From Sandaracinaceae bacterium (lineage in GTDB: Bacteria; Myxococcota_A; Polyangia; Polyangiales; Sandaracinaceae), in NCBI GenBank assembly GCA_040218145.1, contig JAVJQK010000015.1:1-64000 (forward strand): a stretch of DNA of 64,000 nt, in the 5' to 3' direction. Below, piece by piece: positions 43,240-52,600 of the stretch. The first letter of the stretch is position 1. Each line of letters opens with the position of its first letter. Both the position numbers and the translations under genes were made by a program. The notes below the pieces were generated by a model that was not told where the DNA came from, made no database searches, and worked only from the letters and a program-made list of their open reading frames with translations.

Positions 43240-44529
43240 GTGCCGCTTCGATTCTCGCTCGCCCTCGCCCTCGTCCTCGCGCTCGCTGGCTGTGACGGCA
43301 GCACCGACGGTCCCCTCCGCCCGGACTCGGGCATGATGAGCCTGCCCGACTCGGGCGGCGACGTCTCCGAGACCACCTACCACGGTGACCTGCGCCCCAT
43401 CCTCGCCGCGAACTGCATGACCTGCCACGAGGAGGGCGGCGTCGCGCCCTTCGCGCTCGAGACCTACGAGCAGGCGGTCGAGGTCGCCGAGCGCATGGAG
43501 GAGGTGACCCGCGACCGGATCATGCCGCCGTTCCTCGCCGACAACTCCGGCGAGTGCAACACGTGGTCGAACCACCGCGGCCTCACCGACGACGAGATCG
43601 CCGTCTTCGAGCAGTGGGTGCTCGACGGCAAGCTCGAGGGTGACCCCACCACGCCGGACCCCGAGCGGGCGGTGCTGCCCGAGCTCCCCTCGGTCGACCT
43701 GACGCTCGAGATGCCGACCTACGCCATCGACGCGAGCGAAGACGACGACTACCGCTGCTTCGTCGTCGAGACCGGCCTGACCGAAGATCAGTACGTCACC
43801 GGCTACGACGTGCACCCCGGCAACGTGCAGCGCGTGCACCACGTCATCGTCTACAACCCGACCGGCGCGGACGCGATGCGCGCGGCGGAGGAGCTCGACG
43901 CGCGTGACGGCGTGGTGGGAGACGGCTACCCGTGCTTCGGCGGCCCCCGCGTCGAGGCGCCGCCGATGGTGCTCTGGGCCCCGGGCGCGGGCGCGACCGC
44001 CTACCCGCGCGGGACCGGCGTGCTGGTCGAGGCCGGCATCAAGCAGATCATCCAGGTGCACTACAACAACCTCGTCGAGGAAGCGCCGACCGAGGACCGC
44101 ACCACGATCGATCTGACGCTGCGCGCGAGCGCGAACCGCGCCTACATCGCGCCGCTCTTCGACTTCGACCTCAACCTCCCGCCCCGCATGGAGGAGGTGG
44201 TCGAGAGCAACACGATCAACTTCAGCTCCATCGGGTTGCCGGTGAACGTGCGCGTGTGGGGCGCCTTCCCGCACATGCACACGCTGGGGCGCTCGCTCTC
44301 GGTCCAGATCCACCGCGGGGACGGCGCCGATCAGTGCCTGATCGAGGTGCCGCGCTGGGACTTCAACTGGCAGCTCGCCTACTGGCTCGACGAGCCCATC
44401 GAGGTCAGCCCCTCCGACTCCGCCACCATCACCTGCACCTACAACACGATGGAGCGGGACGAGACGGTGAACTGGGGTGACGGCACGCAGGACGAGATGT
44501 GCCTGAACTTCGTCTACGTGACGCTCTGA
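43240..44529 (+). CDS. copper type II monooxygenase-like protein with haem c site
   Basis: The 429-residue exported protein has a lipoprotein signal (LVLALAGC). A c-type cytochrome segment follows with CMTCHEEGG at about 60, then a domain like the copper type II ascorbate-dependent monooxygenases (PHM/DBM). VQRVHHVIVYNPTG and FPHMHTLGRSL carry His ligands, and DEMCLNFVY carries a possible Met/Cys ligand. Such fused proteins are common in planctomycetes and myxobacteria, but their substrates are not known. The GTG at 43240 follows GGAGG 6 nt upstream. Confidence 0.82.
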   Translation: MPLRFSLALALVLALAGCDGSTDGPLRPDSGMMSLPDSGGDVSETTYHGDLRPILAANCMTCHEEGGVAPFALETYEQAVEVAERMEEVTRDRIMPPFLADNSGECNTWSNHRGLTDDEIAVFEQWVLDGKLEGDPTTPDPERAVLPELPSVDLTLEMPTYAIDASEDDDYRCFVVETGLTEDQYVTGYDVHPGNVQRVHHVIVYNPTGADAMRAAEELDARDGVVGDGYPCFGGPRVEAPPMVLWAPGAGATAYPRGTGVLVEAGIKQIIQVHYNNLVEEAPTEDRTTIDLTLRASANRAYIAPLFDFDLNLPPRMEEVVESNTINFSSIGLPVNVRVWGAFPHMHTLGRSLSVQIHRGDGADQCLIEVPRWDFNWQLAYWLDEPIEVSPSDSATITCTYNTMERDETVNWGDGTQDEMCLNFVYVTL

Positions 44530-44572
44530 TCCGCTCGGCGCCCGGAAAGCCTGGCTGAGGCCTCCGGGGTGC

Positions 44573-44578
44573 TATAAC
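44573..44578 (+). promoter_or_regulatory. -10 element (TATAAC)
   Basis: TATAAC ends 6 nt before the GTG start of the FG-GAP protein gene. It is the best -10 match in the window and implies a leaderless mRNA; the -35 region is weak. Confidence 0.5.
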
Positions 44579-44584
44579 CGGGCC

Positions 44585-46039
44585 GTGAAGAAGGTCTGGG
44601 CGACGCTCCAAACGTTCGGCGTGCTGGTCGGCCTGTGGGTGATCCTGGCCGTGGTCGGGATCCTCACCGGCGCGGTGCCGATCGAAGGGCTGCGCCCGCA
44701 GGTCTCGCTCGGCGACGAGCCCGAGGAGCAGGCCGACGCCGACGCGGGCGTCGACTCGATCGCGGAGGCGGAGGCCGACGCGGGGACCGAGGTGGCGGCG
44801 CAGGTCGTGGACTCGGGGATCGAGGAGGCGCCCACCCTGGCCCAGCCGGTCGACGGGCCGGAGGCCGAGACCGAAGGGACCGACGCGACCGAGGCGGAGC
44901 GCTGGGCGGTCTGCCCGAGCACCGACGCGGAGCCCTCCCTGGCCATCGCGGACGTCTTCGGCGACGCGCGCCCCGAGATCGTGGTGGGCTGCCCCAACGG
45001 CTGGCACGTGCTCGGGCTGACCTCGCGCGGGCCCCAGCGCATCGCGGTGTTCTCGATCGCGCCGAGCCCGGCCGAGCAGCGGGCGCGCGTCGGTCGCGCC
45101 GCGTTCGGAGACGTCGACGGGGACGCCACCGTCGATCTCGTGCTCCCGCTCGCGTTCGAGAGCGAGGCGGGCGCGACGCGCGGCGGTGGCCTCTGGTGGG
45201 TCCCGCGCGACGGCTTCGGGGGCATCCGCGAGCCGGTCGCCCTCGCGCCGATCGCGGCGGTGGACGTGGCGATCGCCCCGCTCGACGGCTCGGCCGGAGC
45301 GGAGATCGTGGCCATGAACCGCACCAACGCCCTCGCGCAGCTGCCGAGCGAGGCCTGGGTCTTCGGCGGCGGGCCGGCCCCGGCGCGCTCGGCCGCGCTC
45401 GTGCTCGGGCTCGGCGGCGCGATGGTGCAGCTGGGCGACCTCGACCGCGACGGACAGACCGACGTGGTGGCGCTCTCGCGGGGGCGCATCGATCTTCACT
45501 TCGGAGACGGGACGGGCTTCCCCCGCAGCCACCGCTTCGACCTCGCCGGCGCGCGCGAGATCGCGCTCGGCGACGTCGACGGAGACGGCGGCGGCGACCT
45601 GGTCGTGCTCGGCGAGGGGGTCCGCTGGATCCGCGCCGGCTCCCTCGAGGGCATGGAGCCGCGCGGCGTCGACGGCGTCCCGGCCACGCTGCGCGGGCTG
45701 CAGGTCCTCGACGTGAACGGCGACGGCAAGGTCGACCTGACGGGCTGGGATCACCCGCGCCTCGTCGTGCTCGAGCACACGGGCGAGGTCGACTTCGTGC
45801 CGCGCGACGCCCTGACGCTGTCCGGAGGCCCGTTCGGCCCGCGGCGCCACCGCATCGTCGATCTGGACCACGACGACCAGGCCGACGACGTCGCGCTGCT
45901 CGGCACGACGAGCGGCGAGGGCGCCCAGCTCGAGCTGGTGCTGGTGACGGACGCGCTCGACGGCGCCGCGATCGCCCCCGCTGGCGAGGCGCGCGACGTG
46001 CCGAACGCCCCCCTGGTGCTGCGCGCGCACCTGCACTGA
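44585..46039 (+). CDS. membrane-anchored FG-GAP / VCBS propeller protein
   Basis: The 484-residue protein has a short cytoplasmic end, one membrane helix (about 8-30), an acidic Ala/Glu linker, and a beta-propeller built of FG-GAP-type repeats. Ca-binding loops are seen as GDVDGDATVDLV, GDLDRDGQTDVV, GDVDGDGGGDLV, DVNGDGKVDL and DLDHDDQADDV. It is probably a surface adhesion or scaffold protein. It starts with GTG at 44585. Confidence 0.85.
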   Translation: MKKVWATLQTFGVLVGLWVILAVVGILTGAVPIEGLRPQVSLGDEPEEQADADAGVDSIAEAEADAGTEVAAQVVDSGIEEAPTLAQPVDGPEAETEGTDATEAERWAVCPSTDAEPSLAIADVFGDARPEIVVGCPNGWHVLGLTSRGPQRIAVFSIAPSPAEQRARVGRAAFGDVDGDATVDLVLPLAFESEAGATRGGGLWWVPRDGFGGIREPVALAPIAAVDVAIAPLDGSAGAEIVAMNRTNALAQLPSEAWVFGGGPAPARSAALVLGLGGAMVQLGDLDRDGQTDVVALSRGRIDLHFGDGTGFPRSHRFDLAGAREIALGDVDGDGGGDLVVLGEGVRWIRAGSLEGMEPRGVDGVPATLRGLQVLDVNGDGKVDLTGWDHPRLVVLEHTGEVDFVPRDALTLSGGPFGPRRHRIVDLDHDDQADDVALLGTTSGEGAQLELVLVTDALDGAAIAPAGEARDVPNAPLVLRAHLH

Positions 46040-46163
46040 GCGATCGAGCACCGCGTCCCGGATGCGCCCCCGCGGCGCACCGGGGGCGAATCGCCCCGCG
46101 TCCGGACCCCCGCATCTCGACAACGCGTGGCTCCTGGCATGGCACACGCCCTGCTTCGTCGCC

Positions 46164-48170
46164 GTGACTCCCAACGTCGCCCAGCCCCTTCGGGACATGG
46201 CCGCGCTCGCGGAGGAGCCCGCGCGAGCGCTCCCCAGCCTGACCCCGCTCGAGGCGCTCTTCGGCGCGCTCGGGACCGCCGCCGAGCCGGACGCCGCCGC
46301 GCGTGAGCTGATCGCCCTCCTCGAGGCCGAGCCCGTCCTGCGGGAGGGCGTGCTCGTCTACGTCGGGCGCCTCTGCCGGAGCGTGCGGTCCTGGGCGGCG
46401 CTCGCCGACCTGAGCCTGCTCCCCGCCCACGGCCTCCTCGCGGAGATGCAAGACCGGCTGACCGCGAAGATCCTGCCGTCGCACCGTCCTCCGCACGACC
46501 TCATCGAGGTGCTCGACGAGATCGGGCAGGGGCGGGGCGCGTCCCTCTGGGCGGAGCGGACGAGCGACGACGCGCTCATCGCCCTCTGTCGCGCGCTCCT
46601 GCCCGAAGACGAGGCCTCACGGCAGACCCTCGTGCACGGCTCGTTGCGCGCGATCGAGCTCCTCTCACACCGCCTCGCCGCCACGGGCGAGGAGCCGCAC
46701 CTCGCCCTCTTCGCCGAGGGCGGCGGCGATCACGAGTCGCCGTTCCTGGCCCAGGCGCACGAGGTGGTCCGGTTCACGGCCGCGCGTCGCGAGCAGCGCG
46801 ACGACGCCGACCCCGCGCACGCGTTCGTGCTCCTTCGGCAGTGCGAGGACGAGACCGCGCGCATCGAGCGGCGCATCCCGCAGAGCGGCGCGACCATCCG
46901 GCTCACCTACGAGCTCGAGCGGATGAGCGACCTGATCGCGCGCCTGCGTCTCCTGCTGACCACGCTCTCTCCCGACCCCGAGGTCGCGTGGCCGGCGCGG
47001 ATCACGCTGCTCCGGCAGCTCCTCCGCGCGCGCATCGAGTCGCAGCGGGTGCTCCCCGTCGTGCGGCGCGGGCTCCACCTCGTGGCGGCGGAGATCGTCT
47101 CGCACGCGGGCCGCGCGGGCGGCTCCTACATCACGCGGACACGCGGCGAGTACATGCGCATGTGGCGCGCGGCGGCGGGGGCGGGCGCGCTCGTGGCGCT
47201 GGCCGCCGTGTTCAAGGTCGGGCTCGGCGCCTGGAAGGCCCCCCTGGTGATCGAGGCCTTCCTCTTCAGCCTCAACTACGCCGCGTGCTTCGTCGCGGTG
47301 CAGATGCTGGGCTTCACCATCGCGACCAAGCAGCCCGCGATGACCGCGGCCGCGCTGTCGGAGAACGTCGACGGCCAGCGCGACGACCACACCCGCCTCG
47401 TCGAGACCATCGTCTGCCTCTCGCGCAGCCAGCTCGCGGCCATCCTCGGCAACGTGCTCGTCGCCTTCCCGGCCGCCTTCCTCGCCTCGTGGGGCCTCGC
47501 GCACCTGCTCGGCGCCCCGGTGGCCGACGCGGCGAAGGCGGCGCACCTCGTCCACGATCTGCACCCGCTCGAGAGCGGCGCGATCCCGCACGCGGCGCTG
47601 ACGGGGGTGTGGCTCTCGCTGGCGGGCATCGTGGCCGGCTACGTCTCGAACTCGGTGATCGCGCGGCACGTCCCGACCCGGATCGCGCGCAGCCGCCCGC
47701 TCGGTCGCTGGCTCGGTGAGGCCCGCCGCGCGCGCCTCGCCGAGCTGACCGCGAGCCGGGCTGGCGCCACCACCGGCAGCGTCGTCCTGGGCGTCCTGCT
47801 CGGGAGCACGGGCATGGTCGGCCTCGCGCTCGGCCTGCCGCTCGAGATCCGACACGTCAGCTTCGCGTCCGCCAACCTCGGCCTCGCCATGCACAGCCTC
47901 GGACCGAGCGGCGTCGCGCTCGCCTGGAGCGTCGCGGGCATCGCGAGCATCGGCGTGACCAACCTCGTCGTGAGCTTCTTCCTGAGCCTGGTCCTGGCCA
48001 TGCGCGCCCGCGGCCAGGGCTTCCGCGAGCTGCCGTCGCTCGCCGGCCACCTCGCCCGCGCCTTCTTCCGCGACTTCCCGGGCTGGTTCCTGCCCGTGGG
48101 CCGCACGGCGCGCGCCTCCGAGCCCCCGCCGGCGAGGCCGAGCCTGCCGGGGATGCGGCGCCCCGCGTAA
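46164..48170 (+). CDS. Gcr-family membrane protein (annotated site-specific recombinase)
   Basis: The protein of about 668 residues matches the Gcr family: a soluble helical N-terminal half (to about 345) and several membrane helices in the second half. A conserved stretch reads NYAACFVAVQMLGFTIATKQ and PAMTAAALSENV. The family name comes from gonococcal gcr and the recombinase label is not supported by any catalytic signature here. The start is uncertain: GTG at 46164 is used, ATG at 46062 and ATG at 46197 are alternatives. Confidence 0.78.
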   Translation: MTPNVAQPLRDMAALAEEPARALPSLTPLEALFGALGTAAEPDAAARELIALLEAEPVLREGVLVYVGRLCRSVRSWAALADLSLLPAHGLLAEMQDRLTAKILPSHRPPHDLIEVLDEIGQGRGASLWAERTSDDALIALCRALLPEDEASRQTLVHGSLRAIELLSHRLAATGEEPHLALFAEGGGDHESPFLAQAHEVVRFTAARREQRDDADPAHAFVLLRQCEDETARIERRIPQSGATIRLTYELERMSDLIARLRLLLTTLSPDPEVAWPARITLLRQLLRARIESQRVLPVVRRGLHLVAAEIVSHAGRAGGSYITRTRGEYMRMWRAAAGAGALVALAAVFKVGLGAWKAPLVIEAFLFSLNYAACFVAVQMLGFTIATKQPAMTAAALSENVDGQRDDHTRLVETIVCLSRSQLAAILGNVLVAFPAAFLASWGLAHLLGAPVADAAKAAHLVHDLHPLESGAIPHAALTGVWLSLAGIVAGYVSNSVIARHVPTRIARSRPLGRWLGEARRARLAELTASRAGATTGSVVLGVLLGSTGMVGLALGLPLEIRHVSFASANLGLAMHSLGPSGVALAWSVAGIASIGVTNLVVSFFLSLVLAMRARGQGFRELPSLAGHLARAFFRDFPGWFLPVGRTARASEPPPARPSLPGMRRPA

Positions 48171-48225
48171 GCACGCGCCCGATGGCGCCAGCGCCGACGC
48201 GGGGATGGACGCCGCGACGGCGACG

Positions 48226-48876
48226 TCAGTCGCTGACCATGATGCCTTGGAGGTTGAAGTCGAGCAGCACGCGCGAGAGGTGATCGAGGTCGAGCTCCTC
48301 CTCCTCGAGCACGCGCTGGACGAGCTGCTTGACCGAGCCGAGGATGAGCCAGGCGACCGACTCGGTGTCGAGCGCGCGGATGAAGCCGATGGCGTGGCCG
48401 TTGGCGAGCGACATGCTCAGCCAGTCGTGGAGCTGGCGGTAGAAGCCGTCGAGCTTCTCGTCGATGGTCTCGTCGATGCCGACCGCCTCGCGCAGCACGA
48501 ACTTCGCGAGCGCGGGGTCCTCGCGGAAGGAGGCGAGGATGTTGCGCACGGTGTCGAGGATCTGGTCGCGCACCGCGGGCGCGCCGGGCGAGAGATCGAC
48601 GCCGACCATGTTCTCGTGGATGCGCTCGAGCAGCAGATCGAGCAGCTCGTGGAAGATGGCGTTCTTCGAGTCGAAGTAGAGGTAGAACGTGCCGCGCGCG
48701 ATCGACGCCTCCTCGATGATGTCGGCCACGCGGGTCTGGTGATAGCCCTTGTCGCTGAAGACGCGGAGGGCGGCGTCGAGCACGGTGCGGCGGCGGCGCT
48801 TGCGCTTCTGCGCGGCCCGCAGGCTCCGCCCGTCCCGGTCCTCGGCCGGGAGATCTTCGGTGGTCGTGACGGTCAT
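48226..48876 (-). CDS. TetR-family transcriptional regulator of the lipid operon
   Basis: The 216-residue protein has an N-terminal TetR helix-turn-helix (about 29-76; ADIIEEASIARGTFYLYFDS is the recognition region) and a helical ligand-binding domain. It is the last gene of the eleven-gene lipid operon and overlaps the PlsC gene by ATGA. It probably senses an acyl-CoA, fatty acid or the product lipid and binds the palindrome at the operon promoter (60228-60241), so it would regulate its own synthesis. The ligand is inferred, not seen. Confidence 0.88.
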   Translation of the reverse strand: MTVTTTEDLPAEDRDGRSLRAAQKRKRRRRTVLDAALRVFSDKGYHQTRVADIIEEASIARGTFYLYFDSKNAIFHELLDLLLERIHENMVGVDLSPGAPAVRDQILDTVRNILASFREDPALAKFVLREAVGIDETIDEKLDGFYRQLHDWLSMSLANGHAIGFIRALDTESVAWLILGSVKQLVQRVLEEEELDLDHLSRVLLDFNLQGIMVSD

Positions 48877-49730
48877 CGGCGGCTCGCCCAGTAGTCGTTC
48901 ACGCGCTTCGCGACCACGCTCTGGGCCTGGTCGGCGAGGGCCGGGATGTCGGCGTCGTCGAGGCCCGCGGAAGGGATGGGCGCGTCGCAGTAGACGGTGA
49001 CCTCCTGGCCCGGGCGCATGATGAGGCTGCCGGGCCGCATGAGATCGAAGCTCCCCGTGACCGCGACCGGCACGATCGGCACGCCCAGATCGCGCGCGAT
49101 GTAGAAGATGCCCTTGCGGAAGGGCTGCACGTAGCCGCTGCGGGTCCGGCTGCCCTCGGGGAAGGCGAGGATGGAGCGGCCCTCGTCGATCTCGCGGCGG
49201 ATCTTCTCGCGCAGATCCTCGGTCTGGTTCTTCGCGCCCTTCTTCACCGGGATGGTGCCGCGCTTGCGCATGAAGGCGCCGTAGAACGGGTACTCGAAGT
49301 GACTCTCCAGCTCGAGCCCCTGCTTGAAGTGCGGGGTCGCGTTGTAGAGCATCACGTGGTCGAGGTGGTTGGTGTGGTTCTGGGCGAAGATGTACGGCTG
49401 GTCCGGGTCCACGTCCGGGTGCACGACCGCGCGCCACTTGCACCCCGTCAAGGCGATCTGCCCCTTGCAGTAGAGGCGGCCGAGGATGTTCACCTTGTGC
49501 GAGGGCACGACGCTGTAGACCGCGCTCATCGCGCCCAGGCTCGGGGCGAACCAGCTCAGGCCCGCGCCCCAGAGTGCGGTCGAGACGAGCTTGTCCTTGA
49601 GAGTCGGCTCCCGGAAGGAGATGGCGGGCGCGCGCTCCTCGAGCGGCACCTCGGGAGGTCGCCTCCGCTTCTTCGCCTTGGCTCCCTCGTGTTCCGCGGC
49701 GCGGGCGGGCTCGATCGAACGCTGCATCAT
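48873..49730 (-). CDS. PlsC-type 1-acylglycerol-phosphate acyltransferase
   Basis: The 285-residue protein has the PlsC catalytic motifs: FAQNHTNHLDHVML (HxxxxD), GAFMRKRGTIPV, LAFPEGSRTRSG (phosphate-binding) and VPIVPVAVTG. The N-terminus is rich in Lys/Arg, and a hydrophobic stretch at about 50-75 is likely membrane-associated. The start codons at 49730 and 49727 are adjacent; 49730 gives the ATGA overlap with the lipid kinase gene. It would put an acyl chain on a lyso-lipid made by its operon partners. Confidence 0.9.
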   Translation of the reverse strand: MMQRSIEPARAAEHEGAKAKKRRRPPEVPLEERAPAISFREPTLKDKLVSTALWGAGLSWFAPSLGAMSAVYSVVPSHKVNILGRLYCKGQIALTGCKWRAVVHPDVDPDQPYIFAQNHTNHLDHVMLYNATPHFKQGLELESHFEYPFYGAFMRKRGTIPVKKGAKNQTEDLREKIRREIDEGRSILAFPEGSRTRSGYVQPFRKGIFYIARDLGVPIVPVAVTGSFDLMRPGSLIMRPGQEVTVYCDAPIPSAGLDDADIPALADQAQSVVAKRVNDYWASRR

Positions 49731-50623
49731 GCGACCACCTCCAGAGCGCCGGGCAGGATCTCCAGGCGCTCGAGCTTCAGCTTCATCACCTCGCCGTCGA
49801 CCATCGCGTCCACGGCCTCGTCGAGCGACAGCTCGACCACCTTCGCGCGGCCCTGCTCCACCTCCGGGCGCTGCACGTGCGCGCCGCGGAAGATGCTCGG
49901 GAAGCTCCTCACGAAGGACAGGCGCCCCATCTCGCCGATGCGGATGACGTCGAAGGCGCCATCGGTCGCGTCGGCCTCGGGGGCCATCATCATGGTGCCG
50001 CCGGTGAAGCGGCTGTTCGAGAACGAGAGGAGCACGCAGGGGCGCGTGTCCTCGGCGCCGCCGTCGACCCGCAGCGAGAAGCGCGGGTGCTTGAGGCGGG
50101 CGGCGGTGATCAAGACGGCCGCGATGTAGCCCGCGGCGCCGAGCGGCTTGAAGCGCCGGTTCGTCAGCCCGCCCGCCTCGGCGCTGAAGCCGACGCTGAG
50201 CAGGTTGATGAAGTAGAGCTCGCCGTCCGCGTGGGTGGCCTTGACGACGTCGCAGCGCTGCGTGTCGCCCCGCTCGAGCGCGCGGAGCGCGTGCTCCGCC
50301 TTCGTGATGCCGAAGTCGCGCAGGAACGAGTTGCCCGTGCCGAGCGGCAGCATGCCGATCGTGGGGCGCTCGTCGCCCGAGAGGGCGTGCGGGAAGACGC
50401 CGTTGACGATCTCGAAGCTCGTCCCGTCGCCGCCCACGGCGAGGAACCTCCGTTGCCCGCGCGCCCAGGCCGCGCGGGACAGCTCCGTGGCCTCGCCCGC
50501 GCGCGAGGTGTGCTGGACCTCGATCTCCATGCCCGCCGCGCGCAGACGCGCGATCGCGGCCGGGGCGCGCTTGCCGCAGCGCCCGCCGCCGGCGGCCGGG
50601 TTGATGAGCGCGAGCCAGCTCAC
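49727..50623 (-). CDS. diacylglycerol / lipid kinase (DAGK catalytic family)
   Basis: The 298-residue protein has the DAGK fold of lipid kinases: INPAAGGGRCGKR (nucleotide loop), FLAVGGDGTSFEIVNG (GGDGT), and MLPLGTGNSFLRDF. Members phosphorylate diacylglycerol, sphingosine, ceramide or undecaprenol-like lipids. The GTG start overlaps the stop of the upstream ligase gene (GTGA). In this operon it could phosphorylate an acyl- or alkylglycerol made by its neighbours. Confidence 0.9.
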   Translation of the reverse strand: MSWLALINPAAGGGRCGKRAPAAIARLRAAGMEIEVQHTSRAGEATELSRAAWARGQRRFLAVGGDGTSFEIVNGVFPHALSGDERPTIGMLPLGTGNSFLRDFGITKAEHALRALERGDTQRCDVVKATHADGELYFINLLSVGFSAEAGGLTNRRFKPLGAAGYIAAVLITAARLKHPRFSLRVDGGAEDTRPCVLLSFSNSRFTGGTMMMAPEADATDGAFDVIRIGEMGRLSFVRSFPSIFRGAHVQRPEVEQGRAKVVELSLDEAVDAMVDGEVMKLKLERLEILPGALEVVA

Positions 50624-52347
50624 GCGAGCCGCTCCTCGGTCGCGGCGTGATCACGGAGCGCCTCGGCGAGGCGCTGACGCTTGACCTTCATCGAGGCGGT
50701 GCGCGGGAACGCCTCGTCGACGAAGAGCACACCGCGGACGCGCTTGTGCTCGGGCAGGCGGCGGTTCTTGGCCACCAGCTGCGCCCGGACCTCGTCCGCG
50801 CTCACGGCCTCGACGCCGTTGCCCTTCTTGCGGCGGATGACGGCGACGAGCCGCTCGTCGCCCAGCCGCGCCTGCTCCGGCCAGAGGAAGCCCGACGCGA
50901 AGACGGCCAGCTCCTCGACCGGCAGCGCCTCGAACGCGCCCTCGACGTCCTCCGGGTAGACGTTCTTGCCTCCCTCGGTGACGATCATGTTCTTGCTCCG
51001 CCCCACGAGGTGCAGGTGGTGCGCGGCGTCCATCCAGCCGAGGTCGCCCGTCCGCAGCCAGCCGTCCTCGGTGATCGTCTCCGCCGTGAGCGCGTCGTCG
51101 TCGAGGTAGCCCTGCATGAGCGTGCGGCCGCGGATCCAGACCTCCCCCACGCCGTCGGCGCCGGGTCGATGCACGCGGACCTGCACGCCCTCGACGGGCC
51201 GGCCCACCGAGTCGGCGCGGAACGGCGACAGATCGTTGACCGTCGCGACGGTGCAGCACTCGGTCAGGCCGTAGCCGATGACCACGGGCAGGCCGAGGCG
51301 ATAGAAGAGCTCGGCGCGGGCGCGGTCGACGAACGCGCCGCCACAGAAGAGCACCTCGAGCTCGCCGCCGAAGGCCTCGTGAATGGGCGACAGGAGCGCG
51401 CGGCTCAGCGCCGGGTTCGGCTTCTTGGTGGTGAGCATCTCGTTGAGACCGCCCACCACGCTGACCATGCGGCGCGCCCACGAGGGCTGGCCGAGCAGCT
51501 TCTCCTCGATGCTGGTCTCGAACGCGGCGAGCACGAGCGGGACGAGCGCCATGTGCGTGATGCCGTAGCTCTGCATGGTCGACTGCAGGAACTCGGGGCG
51601 GAGCGAGCGCTGGTGCACGACCGCGGCGCCGCAGCTGAAGGGCCCGACGAAGCCGACCATGAAGTCGATCGCGTGGTTGGTCGGGAGGATCGAGAACGTC
51701 CGGTGACCGACCCGCATGGGGAAGAGCGCCATCAGCGCCTTCAGCTGCTCGAGGTAGGCGTCGTGGCTGAGCATGCAGCCCTTGGGGCGGCCGCCCGTGC
51801 CGGACGAGTAGACGATGGTCGCCGTGTCGGTGCGCTTGCGCGGCACCTGCGCGGGCGTCTCTCCCTCGGCCGCCAGCGTGTCCCAGTCGGTGTGCCCGAA
51901 CGCGTACTCGCCCTTCGCCTCGGTCACGAGCGCGGCCCGCACCTCGAGCGCGCCGAAGCGCCGCGCCATGCCGTGCTCGGTGATCAGCGCCGCGGGCCGG
52001 CAGTGCGCCATGAGCGCCTCTTGCTCGGCGGCCGACAGCTTGTAGTCGAGCGGGACGAGCACGCCGCCGCGCGCGAAGACGGCGCAGGCGGCGATGAGCC
52101 AGCGGCTCTGGTTGCTCATCACGATGGCCACGCGGTCGCCGGCCCCGACGCCGCTCGCCGCGAGGAAGCGCGTGACCCGGTCCACCTCGCGCTTGGTGTC
52201 GAGGTAGGTGAGCCGGTGCGACTCCTTCTTGCGGTCGACCTCGATGAGCGCTGTCTCCGTCTTGAAGGTGACGAGCGCGTCCGCCAGCAGCTCGCCGAGC
52301 GAGCCGTAGCGCGTGGGGTCGATCATCTCGGGGTGCGGCGTGGCCAT
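50620..52347 (-). CDS. AMP-forming acyl-CoA/ACP ligase (ligase 2)
   Basis: The 575-residue protein has the adenylate-forming motifs: TIVYSSGTGGRPKGCML (P-loop), GYGLTECCTV, LRTGDLGWMD and VGRSKNMIV, and the catalytic Lys in FPRTASMKVKRQRL near the C-terminus. It would activate a fatty acid as an acyl-adenylate for loading on CoA or on the adjacent acyl carrier protein gene product. GAGA is found 7 nt before the ATG. The stop is 10 nt from the ACP gene. Confidence 0.92.
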   Translation of the reverse strand: MATPHPEMIDPTRYGSLGELLADALVTFKTETALIEVDRKKESHRLTYLDTKREVDRVTRFLAASGVGAGDRVAIVMSNQSRWLIAACAVFARGGVLVPLDYKLSAAEQEALMAHCRPAALITEHGMARRFGALEVRAALVTEAKGEYAFGHTDWDTLAAEGETPAQVPRKRTDTATIVYSSGTGGRPKGCMLSHDAYLEQLKALMALFPMRVGHRTFSILPTNHAIDFMVGFVGPFSCGAAVVHQRSLRPEFLQSTMQSYGITHMALVPLVLAAFETSIEEKLLGQPSWARRMVSVVGGLNEMLTTKKPNPALSRALLSPIHEAFGGELEVLFCGGAFVDRARAELFYRLGLPVVIGYGLTECCTVATVNDLSPFRADSVGRPVEGVQVRVHRPGADGVGEVWIRGRTLMQGYLDDDALTAETITEDGWLRTGDLGWMDAAHHLHLVGRSKNMIVTEGGKNVYPEDVEGAFEALPVEELAVFASGFLWPEQARLGDERLVAVIRRKKGNGVEAVSADEVRAQLVAKNRRLPEHKRVRGVLFVDEAFPRTASMKVKRQRLAEALRDHAATEERLA

Positions 52348-52357
52348 GCTCGGTCTC

Positions 52358-52600
52358 TCAGATGCGGCTCGCGACGACGTCGGCGAGCTCGGCGAAGGTG
52401 CGCACGTCCTGCACCTCGTAGTCGGGGATCTCGACGCCGAACTTCTCCTCGAGCGCGCTCAGGAGGCTGAGCGCCTGCATGGAGTCGATGTCGAGGGCGT
52501 CGAACATGTCGGCCGCCTCGTCCAGCTCGCTGCGCTCCTTGCGGAAGCGCTCCGCGGCGAGGGTCAGCAGCTCGTTCAGCACTTGGCTCTGGGCGCTCAT
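52358..52600 (-). CDS. acyl carrier protein
   Basis: The 80-residue protein is an acyl carrier protein with the phosphopantetheine site in ALDIDSMQALSL (Ser 40). It is acidic and follows the usual three-helix pattern. Start overlaps the crotonase stop (ATGA), and the product lies between two ligase genes. It is a dedicated ACP, not the housekeeping AcpP, which would sit in a fab cluster. Confidence 0.93.
   Translation of the reverse strand: MSAQSQVLNELLTLAAERFRKERSELDEAADMFDALDIDSMQALSLLSALEEKFGVEIPDYEVQDVRTFAELADVVASRI

Noticed and set aside
46164-48170. Mobile element marked by a site-specific recombinase
   Set aside because: The Gcr family has no catalytic motif for DNA recombination in this sequence; it is a multi-pass membrane protein.
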